From Alectoria sarmentosa (lineage: Eukaryota; Ascomycota; Lecanoromycetes; Lecanorales; Parmeliaceae), in the NCBI GenBank assembly GCA_009733775.1, contig WOGZ01000117.1:1-64000 (forward strand): a stretch of 64,000 bases of DNA, written 5' to 3'. The translations under genes and the position numbers were made by a program. Position 1 is the stretch's first letter; each line of letters begins with the position of its first letter. This document shows, piece after piece, positions 11,022 to 23,006 of this stretch. A model generated the notes under the pieces. That model was not told the origin of the DNA and made no database searches. It saw only the letters and a program-made list of their open reading frames with translations.

Positions 11022-11991
11022 TTTTCGTAAATACTTTTTAATAAATGTTAATTCATTAAAATCTTTAGATGCGTCTTAATTTTTTCGTAAACCTTTATGA
11101 ATCTTTAAATGTAAGTGTTATATTATATTATTTTTGTCTTTATCGATAATTTAATCAAATCGAATGAAATCGACGTAAAATTTTATAAAAGATATGATAT
11201 TTTATTAAAGAGAGTTATATTGTTATTCAACATTATTTTATCAATCAAAATTCTCATAAATGTCGATTAAATCATTCATTATTTCTTTATAAAATTGATA
11301 TAAATTTGAACAATTTCTCAATCGACGTCTCATGATTTATTCTGAAGCTTTTTCTTTCAATTTAAAAATAATATAAGTTAATTTGAATTTAATAATAAAA
11401 TATTAATCATAATTAATAATAAGTTTATAATTTATTTTGAAAAATCAATTATTTTATATAAAACTCTTTTCATTCGTAAAGATAAAAGAATTAAATAATT
11501 TAAAAAACTTGTTTTTTTTCGATACAGATCGATTCTTGAATTTATTATAAAAAAGTTCGTTTTTAAAATCCTTTTTTGAATTCTTTTTTAATAATTGAAG
11601 TTTTATTGCATTAATCTTTTATTATAATTATGCTACTTGTTTTTATTAATCACGAGCGATATTATTCGATTGCTAAATTATAAATTTAAATTTATATAAA
11701 GATTTTATAATCTCGTCTTTATCGATAATAATCTTATAAAAACGAAATGAAAATTCGCGAAAATCGTCTCATTTAAAACGAAATTAATTCAACATATCAA
11801 GAAACTTCTTAAATGCAACTTTCGTTTAATGTAATAACTGTTTATTAATAAAAATGTATCATAAATCTAACTTATAATGCTGAAAAAAATCTTCGAAATC
11901 TTTAAATATAATTGAAATACGACGTGATTTAATTTTATTTAAAAAATCTTAAATGTGATTTATTCTTTTCATTTCGATAAAGATTATCGAT

Positions 11992-12022
<31 letters not shown>

Positions 12023-12692
12023 AGAAAAGTTTAAATACTTCGAAAAATGTAATATTAAAAAATATTATAACAAAGAAGAATGTTAACACTTTCCATTTAA
12101 TGTGTTTAATAATTTTCGTATAACAAAGAAGTTTGATTTTAACACACAAAAAACAACAAAAGATGCTATTTAATCGTTTGTTCATTTATTAAATTCTCGT
12201 GAAAACAATGTGTTAATTGAATAACGTTCTTTCAATTTCGTTATTTATGTAAGAAATATTTATTATATCGTCGTTAACTTCGTGCGGGGAAACTTAATAA
12301 TGCGAAATGAAGAAAAAAAACTTTGAAAGATTATAAAATCGTGATTTCTTATTCGATAATGATGTCGTGAAAAATCTAAATACCTTTAATGATGATCTTT
12401 CGAACGATATGATCGATATTGTCTTAATTTGAATTGTATAAAAGTGATGTGTAATTATTTCTTTCGATTCGTTAATTAAACGAATGTTTTAATATCTTCT
12501 TTATACTCGTTATTGTTAACGAGGCGAATCGCTATCTCGATGCGAATTATTCGAATTTCAATTATCGTAAATGATTTAACTTAAAAATACGATATCTCAA
12601 TAATTTTTATGTCTTGATAAAATCTCTATCAATACGATTCTTTAAATTCATTAATTAATACGAATGAAATAAGTAAGGTAACTTAATTATAA

Positions 12693-12895
12693 TATTAAAA
12701 TTAATATAAAATTATATTATATAAGTGTATTAAATAAAACAACTAAGTGAAAAGAAAATATATATATAAAAAAAAACATTTATATAAAAACAAATGTCTC
12801 TGTCAAATTACGCTAAGCTCAATCGAATAGTGTTAAAAAAATGTGATATTAAAGAAAAGTTAACTTTATTAAAAATATAAAGTACGCTCGTAACA
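12693..12895 (-). repeat. Right LTR of nested retroelement, heavily RIP-mutated
   Basis: It aligns over its full length with the left LTR, with about one base of length difference. In the first 39 bases every difference is C-to-T or G-to-A, and its TG end has become TA. The 3' end is conserved (CGCTCGTAACA). Confidence 0.85.
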
Positions 12896-13039
12896 CAATT
12901 ATTCATCTTTATACGAATAATGTAAATTTCTTCGATTTTATAATAAAATGTAATTATAAAAGTTATAATATAATTTATTAACTCGATTGAGTTAGTTTAA
13001 ACGGCAGAAAAAAGATTATATAATGTTTTAATTTCTTTT

Positions 13040-13545
13040 CTTTTCTTTTCTTCATTATTATTATCATTATTATTATTATATATATATAATATTTTTATAA
13101 AACTTTATACAAAATTGCTTGTGCATAATTAACTTCGTATAATAACATTATTATTATTATTATTATTATCATGTATATATAATATTATCTTTCAAAATTA
13201 TAGCAAATCTTATATTATAATTTTTTTTATACTTTATACGAAATTAAATTAATATATTTCGTATAATAATATTATCATTATCATCATTATTATTATTATT
13301 ATATATATATAATATTATTTTTTAAAATTGTAGCAAATCTTATATTATAGCTTTTTTTATACTTTATACGAAATTAAATTAATATATTTCGTACGATAAC
13401 ATTATTATCATCATCATTATTATTATCATTATTATATATATATTATATTATTTTTTTCATTGTTATTACTTTTCTCTTTTTATGCTTTATATGAAGTTAA
13501 ATTAAATTAATATATTTCGTATAATAAAACTTTTATTTTATAAAA
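13040..13545. repeat. Tandem array of about 120-bp units with ATT/ATC microsatellites (element 1)
   Basis: Four to five diverged units follow one another. Each contains an ATT/ATC trinucleotide tract, a short TATATATAATATT stretch, and then a partial palindrome formed by TATACGAAAT and TATTTCGTATA around AAATTAAT. The same array is present at the equivalent place in element 2, so it is an original part of the element. Confidence 0.8.
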
Positions 13546-15075
13546 CGTTATTATTATTACTGCTATCGCTTTTACGATAATCGATTTAAACTTTCATTTT
13601 TAAATAAGATAATAACAATTAATGAATTTCGTTTATAACGATTCGAAACGTACATTTCTCACTTTTTTAAAACAAGATATAATTTTCATTGAAAAAACGA
13701 TTATTTTTATTTAAATAAAAATGTATAAATTAATTATATTAATATCATCTTAATTCAATCGCGGGGATAAACATTTTTTATTGTTTATATCGCGTATCGA
13801 ATATCGCGTTCGAATTTTCGCTTATTTCTCATATGTTATCACGTTATAAGACATTTCGAAAAAATATACATTAATTGTAAATAACGAAATCACGATGTTT
13901 GATATTTTCTCGAAATTATAAAAAATGATGAAAACGATAAAAATAAAGATGATGATCGAAATTATTCGCGTTCGTCGAAAAAAAAATAATCGTACGTCGT
14001 ATAAATAACGACAACAACGCAAATTTTCGAACTTTCGAATCAATAAAAGAAAATTGATCACGAAAAAGAGACTTATTAATCTCATAATTCTTTAAATAAA
14101 TACGAAGTTTTTATTATACGAAGTTTTACGAGTTTTTTTTTACACATAGCACATTTTAAAGCATAATTATGTATTTAAACGATTAATTTGCATTTTTGCG
14201 TGATGTTTAAAATCAATATCTCGTATAAAGGGAAGTTGAAATAAATTATTTGCATATATCGTACGAAACACTTCTCTTAATATAACACAAATAAAAATTC
14301 AAATATATTATCTCAAATAACATTTATACGAAGTTTTTTAGATTTTGCGTAAATTTGTTTATATAATTAATTAATAAATTATAAACATTATTATCGCAAT
14401 TAATAAATCACGAATATTATTATTATAATAATTAATAAATTAAAAGAATAATAAATTACTTCGTACGAAGAATTTGAACATTAATTAAAAAAAAAATGTT
14501 AAAATTTCAAGATGTTTATTTATGAAAATTATAAATCCGTAAATTCAAATCTTTTATTAAAAGATATTTTAAATTAATTTTTTTTATACGAAGATTTAAT
14601 TATAATTAATTAACATCGTACGAAGCATAAATTTTATTTAATTTATTATTTCTTTTTATTTTGTTACTTCTTTTTTTCTTTTATTATTTTTTTTTTGTTT
14701 TTTTTTAATGATATCATTTAAAAAAAATTTCATTTTTTTCATTTAATATTTTATACGATCAATTTTTAAATTTTTAAATAAAAATTAAAAAGGGTTAAAC
14801 GAATCGCGAATTATCGATTCGAACGCAATTAATGTTATTTTAATTATTAAAGTCGTTGAGAATTATTTAATGAAAGAAATAAAGTTCGTATATATATAAT
14901 TATTTAAATTATTTTATATAAAGCTTGTTGTTATAAAAATTGATATTTAACTTTTTCAATATTCGATAAAATTTGTTGAAAGAATATTAAATAATGTATT
15001 ATTAACAAGGTTTCGATGAAATCTTTTGCGAATTAATGTTTGAGAAATTGATATATAAAGAGTTAACGTTTAAAA

Positions 15076-15320
15076 TTTTTATTTGATCATATGAGATTCT
15101 CGCGCAGTTTCAAAAATGAGAAAATTTTATTATTTAAATAAACTTTTAAAGATCTCAAAATTAAATTGAGATCGTACGATTTGTTTTTCTTTTTTTTTTA
15201 TTTGAAATTCTTATTTGATCGTATAAAATTCTCGTGCAATTTAAAAGATGAGAAGATTTTATTATTTAAATAAATTTTCGAGAATTTATGAGTAAAATTG
15301 AGATCGTATAATTTGTTTAT
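15076..15320. repeat. Imperfect tandem duplication of about 130 bp (element 1)
   Basis: Two adjacent copies begin with TTGATC-TATGA/TATAAA-ATTCTCG and end with GAGATCGTA-GA/AA-TTTG. The short minus-strand open frame at 15198-15407 overlaps it and is not credible as a gene. The equivalent duplication is present in element 2 at about 30866-31110. Confidence 0.7.
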
Positions 15321-18219
15321 TTTTTTTTTAATTTGAAATTGTGCGTCGATAAAAAGATTATTATCAATTTTTTTTTTAAATATAAAGTTTCGTATAAGAA
15401 CGCGCAATTCGTTTTTAAACGATTAAAATAATAACACATTTTTTATTTCGATTGATTTTATCAAAATAATCTTTTTTTAAAAACTTCTTCGTAATTCGTA
15501 CGAATTTCACATTTTCGAAAAACTTTATCAAATCATTATTTTTGAATCAAGATCGAATTAAGAATCATTTGAGATTCGATTTTTTTTTTAATAAACGTAA
15601 AAAATGATCTCGCTCTCGTAAAATATTATAATAAATAAAATCTTAATTATTTTCAATCGTACGATGAGTGATATAAATAATTGCGATATTTATTTAAAAA
15701 TTAACAAATCGTATAATGATAATTAAAAAAACATATTAATTCTTTAAGTGAATATAATTTTTATCAAATTCATTATTTTTTTTTCATCAATAAAAGCATT
15801 TATCATAATTTATAAAATAATTGTGATATTCGTATAAATATAATTATTTATTAATATAATTTTTTTTTTAATCGAAGAATATCGTGTAATGTTGATTTAT
15901 TCAATAAATTCAATCATAATTTTTTAATTATAAAATTTAAATCGAGATTTTTACGTGAAAGATCCTTCGTACGAAGATTAAAATAACGAAAAAAATAATT
16001 AATAAAATTTAAAATTTCGTTGAATATTTTATAAAGTCGAGATAAACTCGATTGATTGCGTACAAATAAACATTTTGAATTGCTTTTTAAATATATCGAA
16101 ATTTGATAAAAAATTAAAAAAATCAATAATTTAAAAAGCATTAATGTTATAATATTTGATAATAATAAAAATGAATCGTATAAAGTGAAGATTTAAAGCA
16201 TGATAATGTTTATATTATAATTTTTTCGCTCGATATAAATTATTAATTAATTTATATCTCGATATTCACATAAAGACGAATTTTTTTAAAAAAAATATAT
16301 CATATATTCGAAAAATAATTTCGTATAAAAAATTTATAAAATATCGTTTACTTTTTATAATTATTTTTCAATTTTTTTTTTTAAATCTTCTCTCTCAAAA
16401 TTTAATTATCGTATATCTTTTAATAATCGTGAATTTAATTCATTTTATTTTAATGCATTTTTTGATTTTTCGAATAAGATAAGATGAAATTCGAAATTTT
16501 CGATTTTATAATTATTAATTATCGTATAAAACGTTAAATAATAATTCAATTATAATGATTAATTACTTTCGATCGAGATAAAGAAAAATGAATATGAATC
16601 GAAATCTTAATTTCGTATAAATGTGTTATATTAATTCAATGTAAAGAGAGAGAAATAATCGTTTAAATTTTAAAAAATGCATTAATTTTCGATTAAAATA
16701 TATATAACGTTTTAAATAATCTTAAATTTTATTTTCGTACGAAAAATATCGAATATATAAAAATAAAATTTATTTTTATATAAAAAACGCTGAGTATATA
16801 AATATAAAATTTGTTAAATTTATTATAATCTTTTACGTCACGACGTAATCGAGCAAAAGTTGATTTATATAAATTAAGATTATAATTTTTAATATTTGAT
16901 TTAAATTTGAAAAATAATGTTTTTAATCTTTCTGATACGACTTTTAAACGTTTTAATTATTTATATAAAATATATATATTTTATTCGTTTACATAATGCG
17001 TGACCTTCGTATAAATAATCGAAAAATATATTATAAAAAGTGCAATTCGATCGGTTAACACATTTTTAAAATATTTATTTATCATACAAAATGCATTGAA
17101 GAAACTTATTCACTTATTAAATAACGATTTAATTAATTAAATTCATCAAAATTCGATTTATTGATTGTTAATATTGATTTCATATATATAATAATTTTTG
17201 ATTTTCATTTTTAAATCGTACATTTATTATAATTAAAGATGAACTTAAATTATTAAAATCGTTTCACAATTATAATTAAATCGTACGAAATGAGATTATT
17301 ATCTTAATACGAAAATATAATTTAAATATTTTCATAAAACATTGATAATTATACGATTAAAAATGTTGATTATAAATTATAAAAAATATCGAGCATATTC
17401 GTTTATTGTATCGTAAATCTCGATTTTAAAATTTGCAAACTTATCATGATCGTTTACGAATTATATTAAATTTGAATTAAAAATAATATATTCGTCTCTC
17501 GTGCGTTTCATATCATAATGTCGTCGATTAATAACATTAAAAAAGATCGTATAATATTGAGCAAAGAGACGATCTTTAAATTAAATTAATATATATGCAA
17601 TAAATAAAGTTATACGAAAAATATTTAATAATTGAATGCTTCATTTTTCGAAAATGCTTTATTAAAAATCCTTTATCGTAATCTTAAATCATATTCTTTT
17701 TAATCTTTTGCTTTATAAGTTTTTATACGATGTTATTCATATATTTTTTTATCTCTCGATTGATTTTTAATCGTTTAAAATCAAGCGCTTTTTTAATTCG
17801 TATAAAATCTTTAATTATAATTATAAAATCTTCATTTTTTAATCACTCAAATATTTTATTATTCGAAAATTCATATTTATAAAATAAGAATTAAATGCGA
17901 TTTTATAATTATTTTATATTTTTTATATGATTTTATTGCGAAATATCTCATTTTTATAATTAATATCGAAATGTATAAGAATCGAGAATCAAATTTTTAT
18001 TATCAACAAATTAAATAATAATCTCTTTTTGTTTTTAATGCAATGTATATAATCGATCAAAAATCTCATTTTTATATATGTTTAAATCTTTTAATGAATG
18101 ATCGTTTTAATCGTGATTGAGCATTATAAATAAATAATTTATAAAAAAAAAAAGATGAGAAAGTGAGACAATTGCAAAAGAAAAGAAAAAAGATTTTTTT
18201 TTTCTTTTTTCTTTTTCTT

Positions 18220-18256
18220 TTTGGTTTTGTCCTAGTTGTAGCCGTCGTTCGCCGTA
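18220..18256 (-). repeat. Right TIR of element 1
   Basis: Inverted copy of the left TIR with one G-to-A type mismatch. It is followed by the target duplication TTATC at 18257-18261. Confidence 0.9.
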
Positions 18257-18340
18257 TTATCTCTATTGGCTCGCTGAGTCAGCATGCTTGGGCCAACCAT
18301 CGATTCTTCGGTGTGTCAAGAATAGATTGCAACGTGAAGC

Positions 18341-18380
18341 GCACGAAAACGCACGAAAACGCACGAAAACACACGAAAAA
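18341..18380. repeat. 10-bp minisatellite, four copies
   Basis: GCACGAAAAC is repeated three times exactly, followed by one ACACGAAAAA variant. The array lies 84 bp to the right of element 1 and about 175 bp upstream of the STAND gene start. Confidence 0.9.
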
Positions 18381-18554
18381 ATCACCTTGAGGAGGCTGCT
18401 AAAACTGCGAGGCTATCGTGAAGTGAGCCATCTTCTTACAAGTTCGCCGCTTCGTTCGTCATACACTACCATATCTGCAATGAAACCAGCCCATCTTCTT
18501 CAACACGCTCATCTCGGAACACAGCAGGCTTGAGCTCTGAATACTGCCTATGCG

Positions 18555-21500
18555 ATGGATCCACTAAGCTTGACTGCCAGCATCATCGCTGTGCTACAGC
18601 TTACTGGGACGATCCTTTCATATTTGAACGATGTGCAAAAGGTGACAAAGGACCAAGCGCAATTAGCAGTGGAAGCATCAAATATCTACAGCCTCCTAAT
18701 ATCGCTGAGATTCCGAGTCGAGCAATCGAATGGGAACGATCCTTGGTTCACTGCTGTCCGGGACCTTGGGACAGAGAACGGTCCTCTTGACCAAGTGAGA
18801 GAAGCTTTGGAACGATTAGCATCAAAGACTGAGCCATCCCATGGTGTCATGAAGCTGGGCAAGCATCTCATGTGGAAATTCGAGAAAAGCGAGCTTGAAA
18901 GTACGCTGCGCAAGATTGAACGAGTCAAATTACTTGTCAATGTTGCTCTTATAAGTGATCTATTTAGTCTCTCCCAAGCCATGAAGAGAGAGCTTGGCGC
19001 CTTAGGTGAAAGAGTCTCGCATACCAATGCTGGTGTCATAGCACTGCATGACGGTTAGTAGAAGATACACCAAGGTGTCTTAGATATCACCTTTGGAGTG
19101 ACTGCACTCAGTGTTGGGCAGCATGAGGAAGAGCGTCGGAAGATCGAACATTGGCTTTCTCCCATTGACTTTACATCCCGACAGCAGGACATCCTTAGAG
19201 GTGCGCAAGCTGGCACACGTCAATGGCTCTTCGATTCCAAAGAATTTCAAGAGTGGATCGACGCGGATCGAGGTATTCTATGGTGCCCTGGAATTCCCGG
19301 TGCTGGAAAGACAGTGACTTCATCCATCATCATCGATTACCTTCAATCAAGATTCAAGGACGATAATGTTGCAGTTACTTGCTTGTTCTGCAATTACAGA
19401 GATCGAGCGGCGCAAAGCGCTGAAATATTCACGGCAAACCTATTGAAGCAAATCATACAACAGAAACGGACTATCTCCCCAGAAGTCAAAAGTATATACA
19501 AACAGCGCGTAAAGGGTCGACCAACTTTTTCCGAGTCAGCAAAATTGTTCAATCACGAGATTAGCAGCTTTGTCAAGATTTTTGTCGTGATCGACGCTCT
19601 AGATGAGACTTCGGAACATGAGGACATTAGAAGGCTGGTACTGTCAGAGCTCCAGAGTGAACCAATCAACCTGCTGGTAACGTCACGGTACGAAAAGTCA
19701 ATCGAGCAGAAATTTGGGAAGGCCAAGCGTCTAGAAATACGAGCAACGGCTGCAGATGTTCAAACCTACGTAAAGGCTCGAATCCCATCCGAACACTTGC
19801 TCTTACGGCATATCCAAGCGGATCCCGCTCTGGAGAAGACAATAGTGGATAGAATAGTGGAGAAGTCGCAAGGGATGTGTGTGTTCCATCCAGTTTACTC
19901 TGCTATTCCACTTGATACTTTCTTAAACAGCTATGCTCCGGCATGCACGTTAGCCCTGGAAATTCTTCGTTTGTTCTCTTCCTACTTCCAGACCTGTCAG
20001 ACTTTTTTTCTATCTGGCTCCGAGAAATGCTCCTTGCCGCTTATATAAATTCTCTGCTCTTCCGAAATTAACTTCGTCCAGGTTCCTAATGGCAAGATTC
20101 CACATGGATTCCCTTGTGACAAAGACTAAGCGTAAAGATGGGGGCAAAGCCCTGGAAAGCCTGCCACCGAAATTGGATGGAATTTACGACCAGACGATCA
20201 AGCGGATTGAAGGTCAGGGCGAAGATTACTCAGACCTAGCTAAGAAAGTCCTCCTCTGGGTCAGCAATACCTTCCGGTCCTTGTCTCCACTAGAATTGCA
20301 ACTTGCTATTGCTGTGCAGCCTGGTATGACCGAGCTTTACGACGAAGATCTTGACGAGCAAGACCTCTTGATGTCAGTGTGTGCTGGTCTCGTAGTTTGG
20401 ATACAGAGACTGGTACTCTTCGCTTCGTTCGTAAGCTTGATCCTTGTCTGTATTTTCAGCAATTGCAATGCTAGGCTTGATCGTTTGGTGCTCTTGCGCG
20501 TGTCGTGCTGGTCTACGACATAGCTGAATAGCACTGCAGCAATCTTCGCATTCTCAGACTATCAGGTGACATAATCTAAACCAGTCCGGCAATTTGTACT
20601 TTGAGATGCCCATTTTTAGGGCATCTGGTCGGTGGCTTTCGCAAGTCCAGGGCTTTGTGCGATGATCGCCAACTAATGGCGCTCTCAGATTACACCACAC
20701 AGGAATATTTTGACCGAAAGAAAGAAAGCCTCTTTGGGGATGTTCATGCCCACATCGCAACGAGCTGTATAATATATCTAAGTTTCATTGCCTTTGCCGA
20801 TGGTGGCTCTTGGATACCAACCAGAGATCCATTCGGACGTGACGAGGAGTTCCGTCATCACCCGCTGACGCCCTACGCAGCATCAAAATGGGCAGATCAC
20901 GCTCGAATAACAGAAAATACTCTGGCTATGGATACAGTGATGAGCTTCCTGGATCAACCAAATACCGTCTTCAGAGCTGTTCGACTCAACCTTCAGCTTG
21001 GAGGGCATAAAAAGCGCCTCGCCGAACGTTTCTCGGGCATACACATTGCCGTATTGTATGGATTAAGATATATAATGCAAAGACTGCTCAATAAGGGCAC
21101 CCTAGCAGATTCTCGTGACTCCCGAGGCCGTACCCCTTTGTTCTTGCCAGCCATGTATGGCTACGACGAGGTCGTGACCTTGCTGGTGGCTCTAAATGAC
21201 GTTGACGTTAATGCTCAAACAGATCCTCCCTACGTTTTGACACCTCTAATTGTAGCAGCTGAGGGGGGATCTCACTCGATCATACGAGTGTTGCTGCAAG
21301 GTGGAGCCGACGTGAACCGTCGTTCCTCGCGTGGCACAGCATTGAACTGCGCTGTGAGTCGAGGGGACATAACTGCCACTGGGCTTTTGCTAGAAGCCGG
21401 GGCCGATCCTGACACTCCGGATGAGCTAGGAATTCCAGTGATGTTCCATGCAGCTGGACTTACTGTTCAAGATTTGACAACGCCAATCCGCCTTTCAGGG

Positions 21501-21841
21501 GCCAGCGAGGAGTTCCGTCCTGCACTACTATTTTTGAAACTCTTGGGGAAACATGGGGCCAACTTCAAGGCCCAAGACCCATCACAAAGAACAATCCTCC
21601 ACGTGGCAGCTCAAGGGTGCGATCTTGAGGCCGTACAAATGCTTCTTGCTGAAGGTCTTGATCCTAATGCTATGGACGAATTCGGTGAACACCACTGCAC
21701 AAGGCCCTTGGTTGTCCACCTCGGCATGAAGACCAAAGCGAAGACTACGAACAACACACTGCGACTGTACGATTACTGCTGGAGAAGCGAGCAGGACTCA
21801 ATGCCGTTGATCAGTTGAGGGACACTTCTCTAATCTCATGA
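18555..21841 (+). pseudogene. NACHT-ankyrin STAND (NLR-like) protein with frameshifts
   Basis: ATG at 18555 opens a helical N-terminal domain typical of fungal STAND proteins (MDPLSLTASIIAVLQLTG). Exon 2 carries a NACHT NTPase with P-loop GIPGAGKT (about 19290) and Walker B VVIDALDE (about 19590). Introns are 19877-20081 and 20431-20688. The last exon holds YTTQEYF, then ankyrin repeats (TPLFLPAMYGYDEVVTLL, LLQGGADVN, LLLEAGADPDTPDE, LHVAAQG). Family members act in allorecognition, cell death or defence. The frame is broken three times, each explained by one missing base: at the first exon junction (intron about 19054-19109), at about 20399 (CAGLVV then DTETGTLRFV in another frame), and at about 21689 (DEFGE then TPLHKAL in another frame). 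Homopolymer sequencing error is an alternative, but neighbouring multi-exon genes are frame-perfect. Confidence 0.82.
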
Positions 21842-22052
21842 AATACTACTCGTCGTCACGCAGCACATACAAAGCATCATAAGTGACCATCACACCACTG
21901 ACGATAAGGCATTCAGAGGGTTGAAGTGTTTGCATTCCCTAAACTCCTATCGGAAAAGAACAGCTCGATGTTGAATCGTTCACCGTCTTCAGTCACGCTT
22001 CCTCCCCCCCCCCCACCCTTTCATGATGGATCATGTACGTAAAGTACTGAGC

Positions 22053-22534
22053 CTAGCAAGATCCATAGCTGCAGATCGGAGCCTCGCAGTGTTCAAACGC
22101 CACCCATGTGTAGTCCGAGCATTGGATCTGTGGAATTGTCAGCATCACCCGCAAAGAAATCCCGCATGTGATGGTTGTTAAATGCGCTTTGTTTGCGGGT
22201 TTGAGATGGGAAGGGCAGAAGAAGGGAAAGAGTGTTGATGGCAGCCAAGGAGGGAAGAATAGGTGTAGACGGTAATTATGGATGGAGAGGAGAGAGGAGA
22301 GAAGGAAAAAAAAGGAAAGAAAAGAAAAGAGGGCAGGACATGTGGTGGAGGAGGGGAAGTCGTGCGTACCACGTCGTAGAGGTTGTCGGAGCATTTCAAG
22401 GCACCTAGACAGTCTTCTCCACAGGACGATCCTTCCTGATATGGCCCAGTTGGGCATGAGCGAGTCTCCAAGAGGGGGCCGGCGATAGCGGTGGCTGCGA
22501 GGGCGACAGCGGTGAAGATGATGGAAGCGTGCAT
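22053..22534 (-). CDS. Small secreted cysteine-rich protein, effector candidate
   Basis: Exon 1 (22534-22370) and exon 2 (22127-22053) are joined over a 242-bp GT-AG intron with a GCTGAC branch site in phase 0; the product has 79 residues. Residues 1-19 form a classic signal peptide (MHASIIFTAVALAATAIAG). The mature part has eight cysteines, in order CPTG, SCGED, DCLG, KCSD, QCSD, HCEA, ICSY and a C-terminal Cys, enough for four disulphides. No known domain is recognised. Size, secretion signal, cysteine content and location between transposons next to a STAND pseudogene fit the usual profile of plant- or host-interaction effectors, but that role is inference. The intron contains a purine/pyrimidine-biased tract. 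A 107-bp tandem repeat lies 140-470 bp upstream of the start. It could also be an antimicrobial or structural secreted peptide. Confidence 0.75.
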
Positions 22535-22674
22535 GATTGCTGGTGGGTACTGCGTTTGAGTCTTTGGGGTTTGTGAGTTTGTCTTGGGGTCGTGTTGGTG
22601 CGGAGAGTTGTTGACCGTACACAATGAGAGGGTAGTGGGACTGTTCATATATTCACGTCGGAGATCCACGGTTT

Positions 22675-23006
22675 TTCATGGAGCGATTAATGCAAGAAAC
22701 GGATATGCGAGGAGTTCTCATCGTCACATACCTTATTACTCCTGCATATCAGATTTCGCAAAACTAACCCTTTGAAGCTTTCCATGGAGTGATTGAGGCA
22801 AAAAACGAACATCCGAGGATTTTTCATCGTTACGTATCTTATGGCTCCTTGCATGTCAGATTTCGCAAAACTAACCCTTTGAAGTTCTTCATAGAATGAT
22901 TGATGCAAGAAACGGATACTCGACGAGTTTTCACTGTAACAAATCTTACTAGTCCCTGCATATCACATTTCGCAGAACTTACCCTTTGAAGTTCTAAGTA
23001 GAATGA
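22675..23006. repeat. Tandem repeat, period about 107 bp, three copies
   Basis: Copies start at about 22675, 22781 and 22888. Each contains a block like CATGGAGTGATTGAGGCAA, a GAGGAGTT or similar stretch, then CAGATTTCGCAAAACTAACC and CTTTGAAG. A fourth copy is just begun at the end. Copies differ by substitutions. The array is upstream of the small secreted protein gene. Confidence 0.9.

Larger units (their letters stand above)
10402..12895 (-). mobile_element. Nested gag-only LTR retroelement (about 2.5 kb)
   Basis: Terminal direct repeats lie at 10402-10605 and 12693-12895. On the + strand each runs from TG to CA in its unmutated form, and a 5-bp duplication CAATT flanks the element (10397-10401 and 12896-12900). 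Copy 2 of the TIR element has the uninterrupted site at 28603-28607, which proves the nesting. The internal part of about 2.1 kb has room for a gag gene but not for pol. A gag-type zinc knuckle lies on the minus strand close to the left LTR, so transcription would run right to left and the element would be non-autonomous, resembling LARD or terminal-repeat-with-GAG elements. A clear primer-binding site and polypurine tract could not be identified; the right side is heavily RIP-mutated. Confidence 0.82.
10286..18256. mobile_element. TIR element copy 1 (7,971 bp), RIP-degraded, with nested LTR element
   Basis: The element is bounded by 37-bp TIRs (10286-10322 and 18220-18256, one mismatch, G/A) and a 5-bp direct duplication TTATC. 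Subtracting the nested LTR element and its extra CAATT leaves 5,472 bp. This matches copy 2 at 28492-34059 (5,568 bp), with which it is colinear from about 12901 to the right end. The interior is roughly 80% AT or more and dense in TpA. Differences from copy 2 are overwhelmingly C/T and G/A, the pattern of RIP. No frame longer than about 85 codons survives and I recognise no transposase. Shared features are a microsatellite-bearing repeat array near 13.0-13.5 kb, a tandem duplication near 15.1-15.3 kb and many TCGTACGA palindromes. The superfamily is unknown to me. Confidence 0.88.

Noticed and set aside
13822..16141. Short Ile/Phe/Lys/Asn-rich frames inside the AT-rich elements
   Set aside because: Their composition is what any AT-saturated DNA gives. 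No motif is present, and equivalent positions in the other element are not consistently open.
10286..18256. Interpretation of the TIR elements as Tc1-mariner with TA duplication
   Set aside because: Both TIRs end in TA, but identical 5-bp sequences (TTATC, ATACA) lie outside them on both sides in each copy, so the duplication is 5 bp and TA belongs to the TIR.
19877..20081. Open continuation VFHPVYSAIPLD... after the NACHT domain
   Set aside because: It is an intron with good splice sites. Skipping it joins KSQGM to FLMARFHMDSL in frame, as in family members.
22675..23006. Tandem repeat as a CRISPR-like array
   Set aside because: Units are contiguous, diverged over their whole length and about 107 bp long, with no unique spacers. 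The genome is also eukaryotic.
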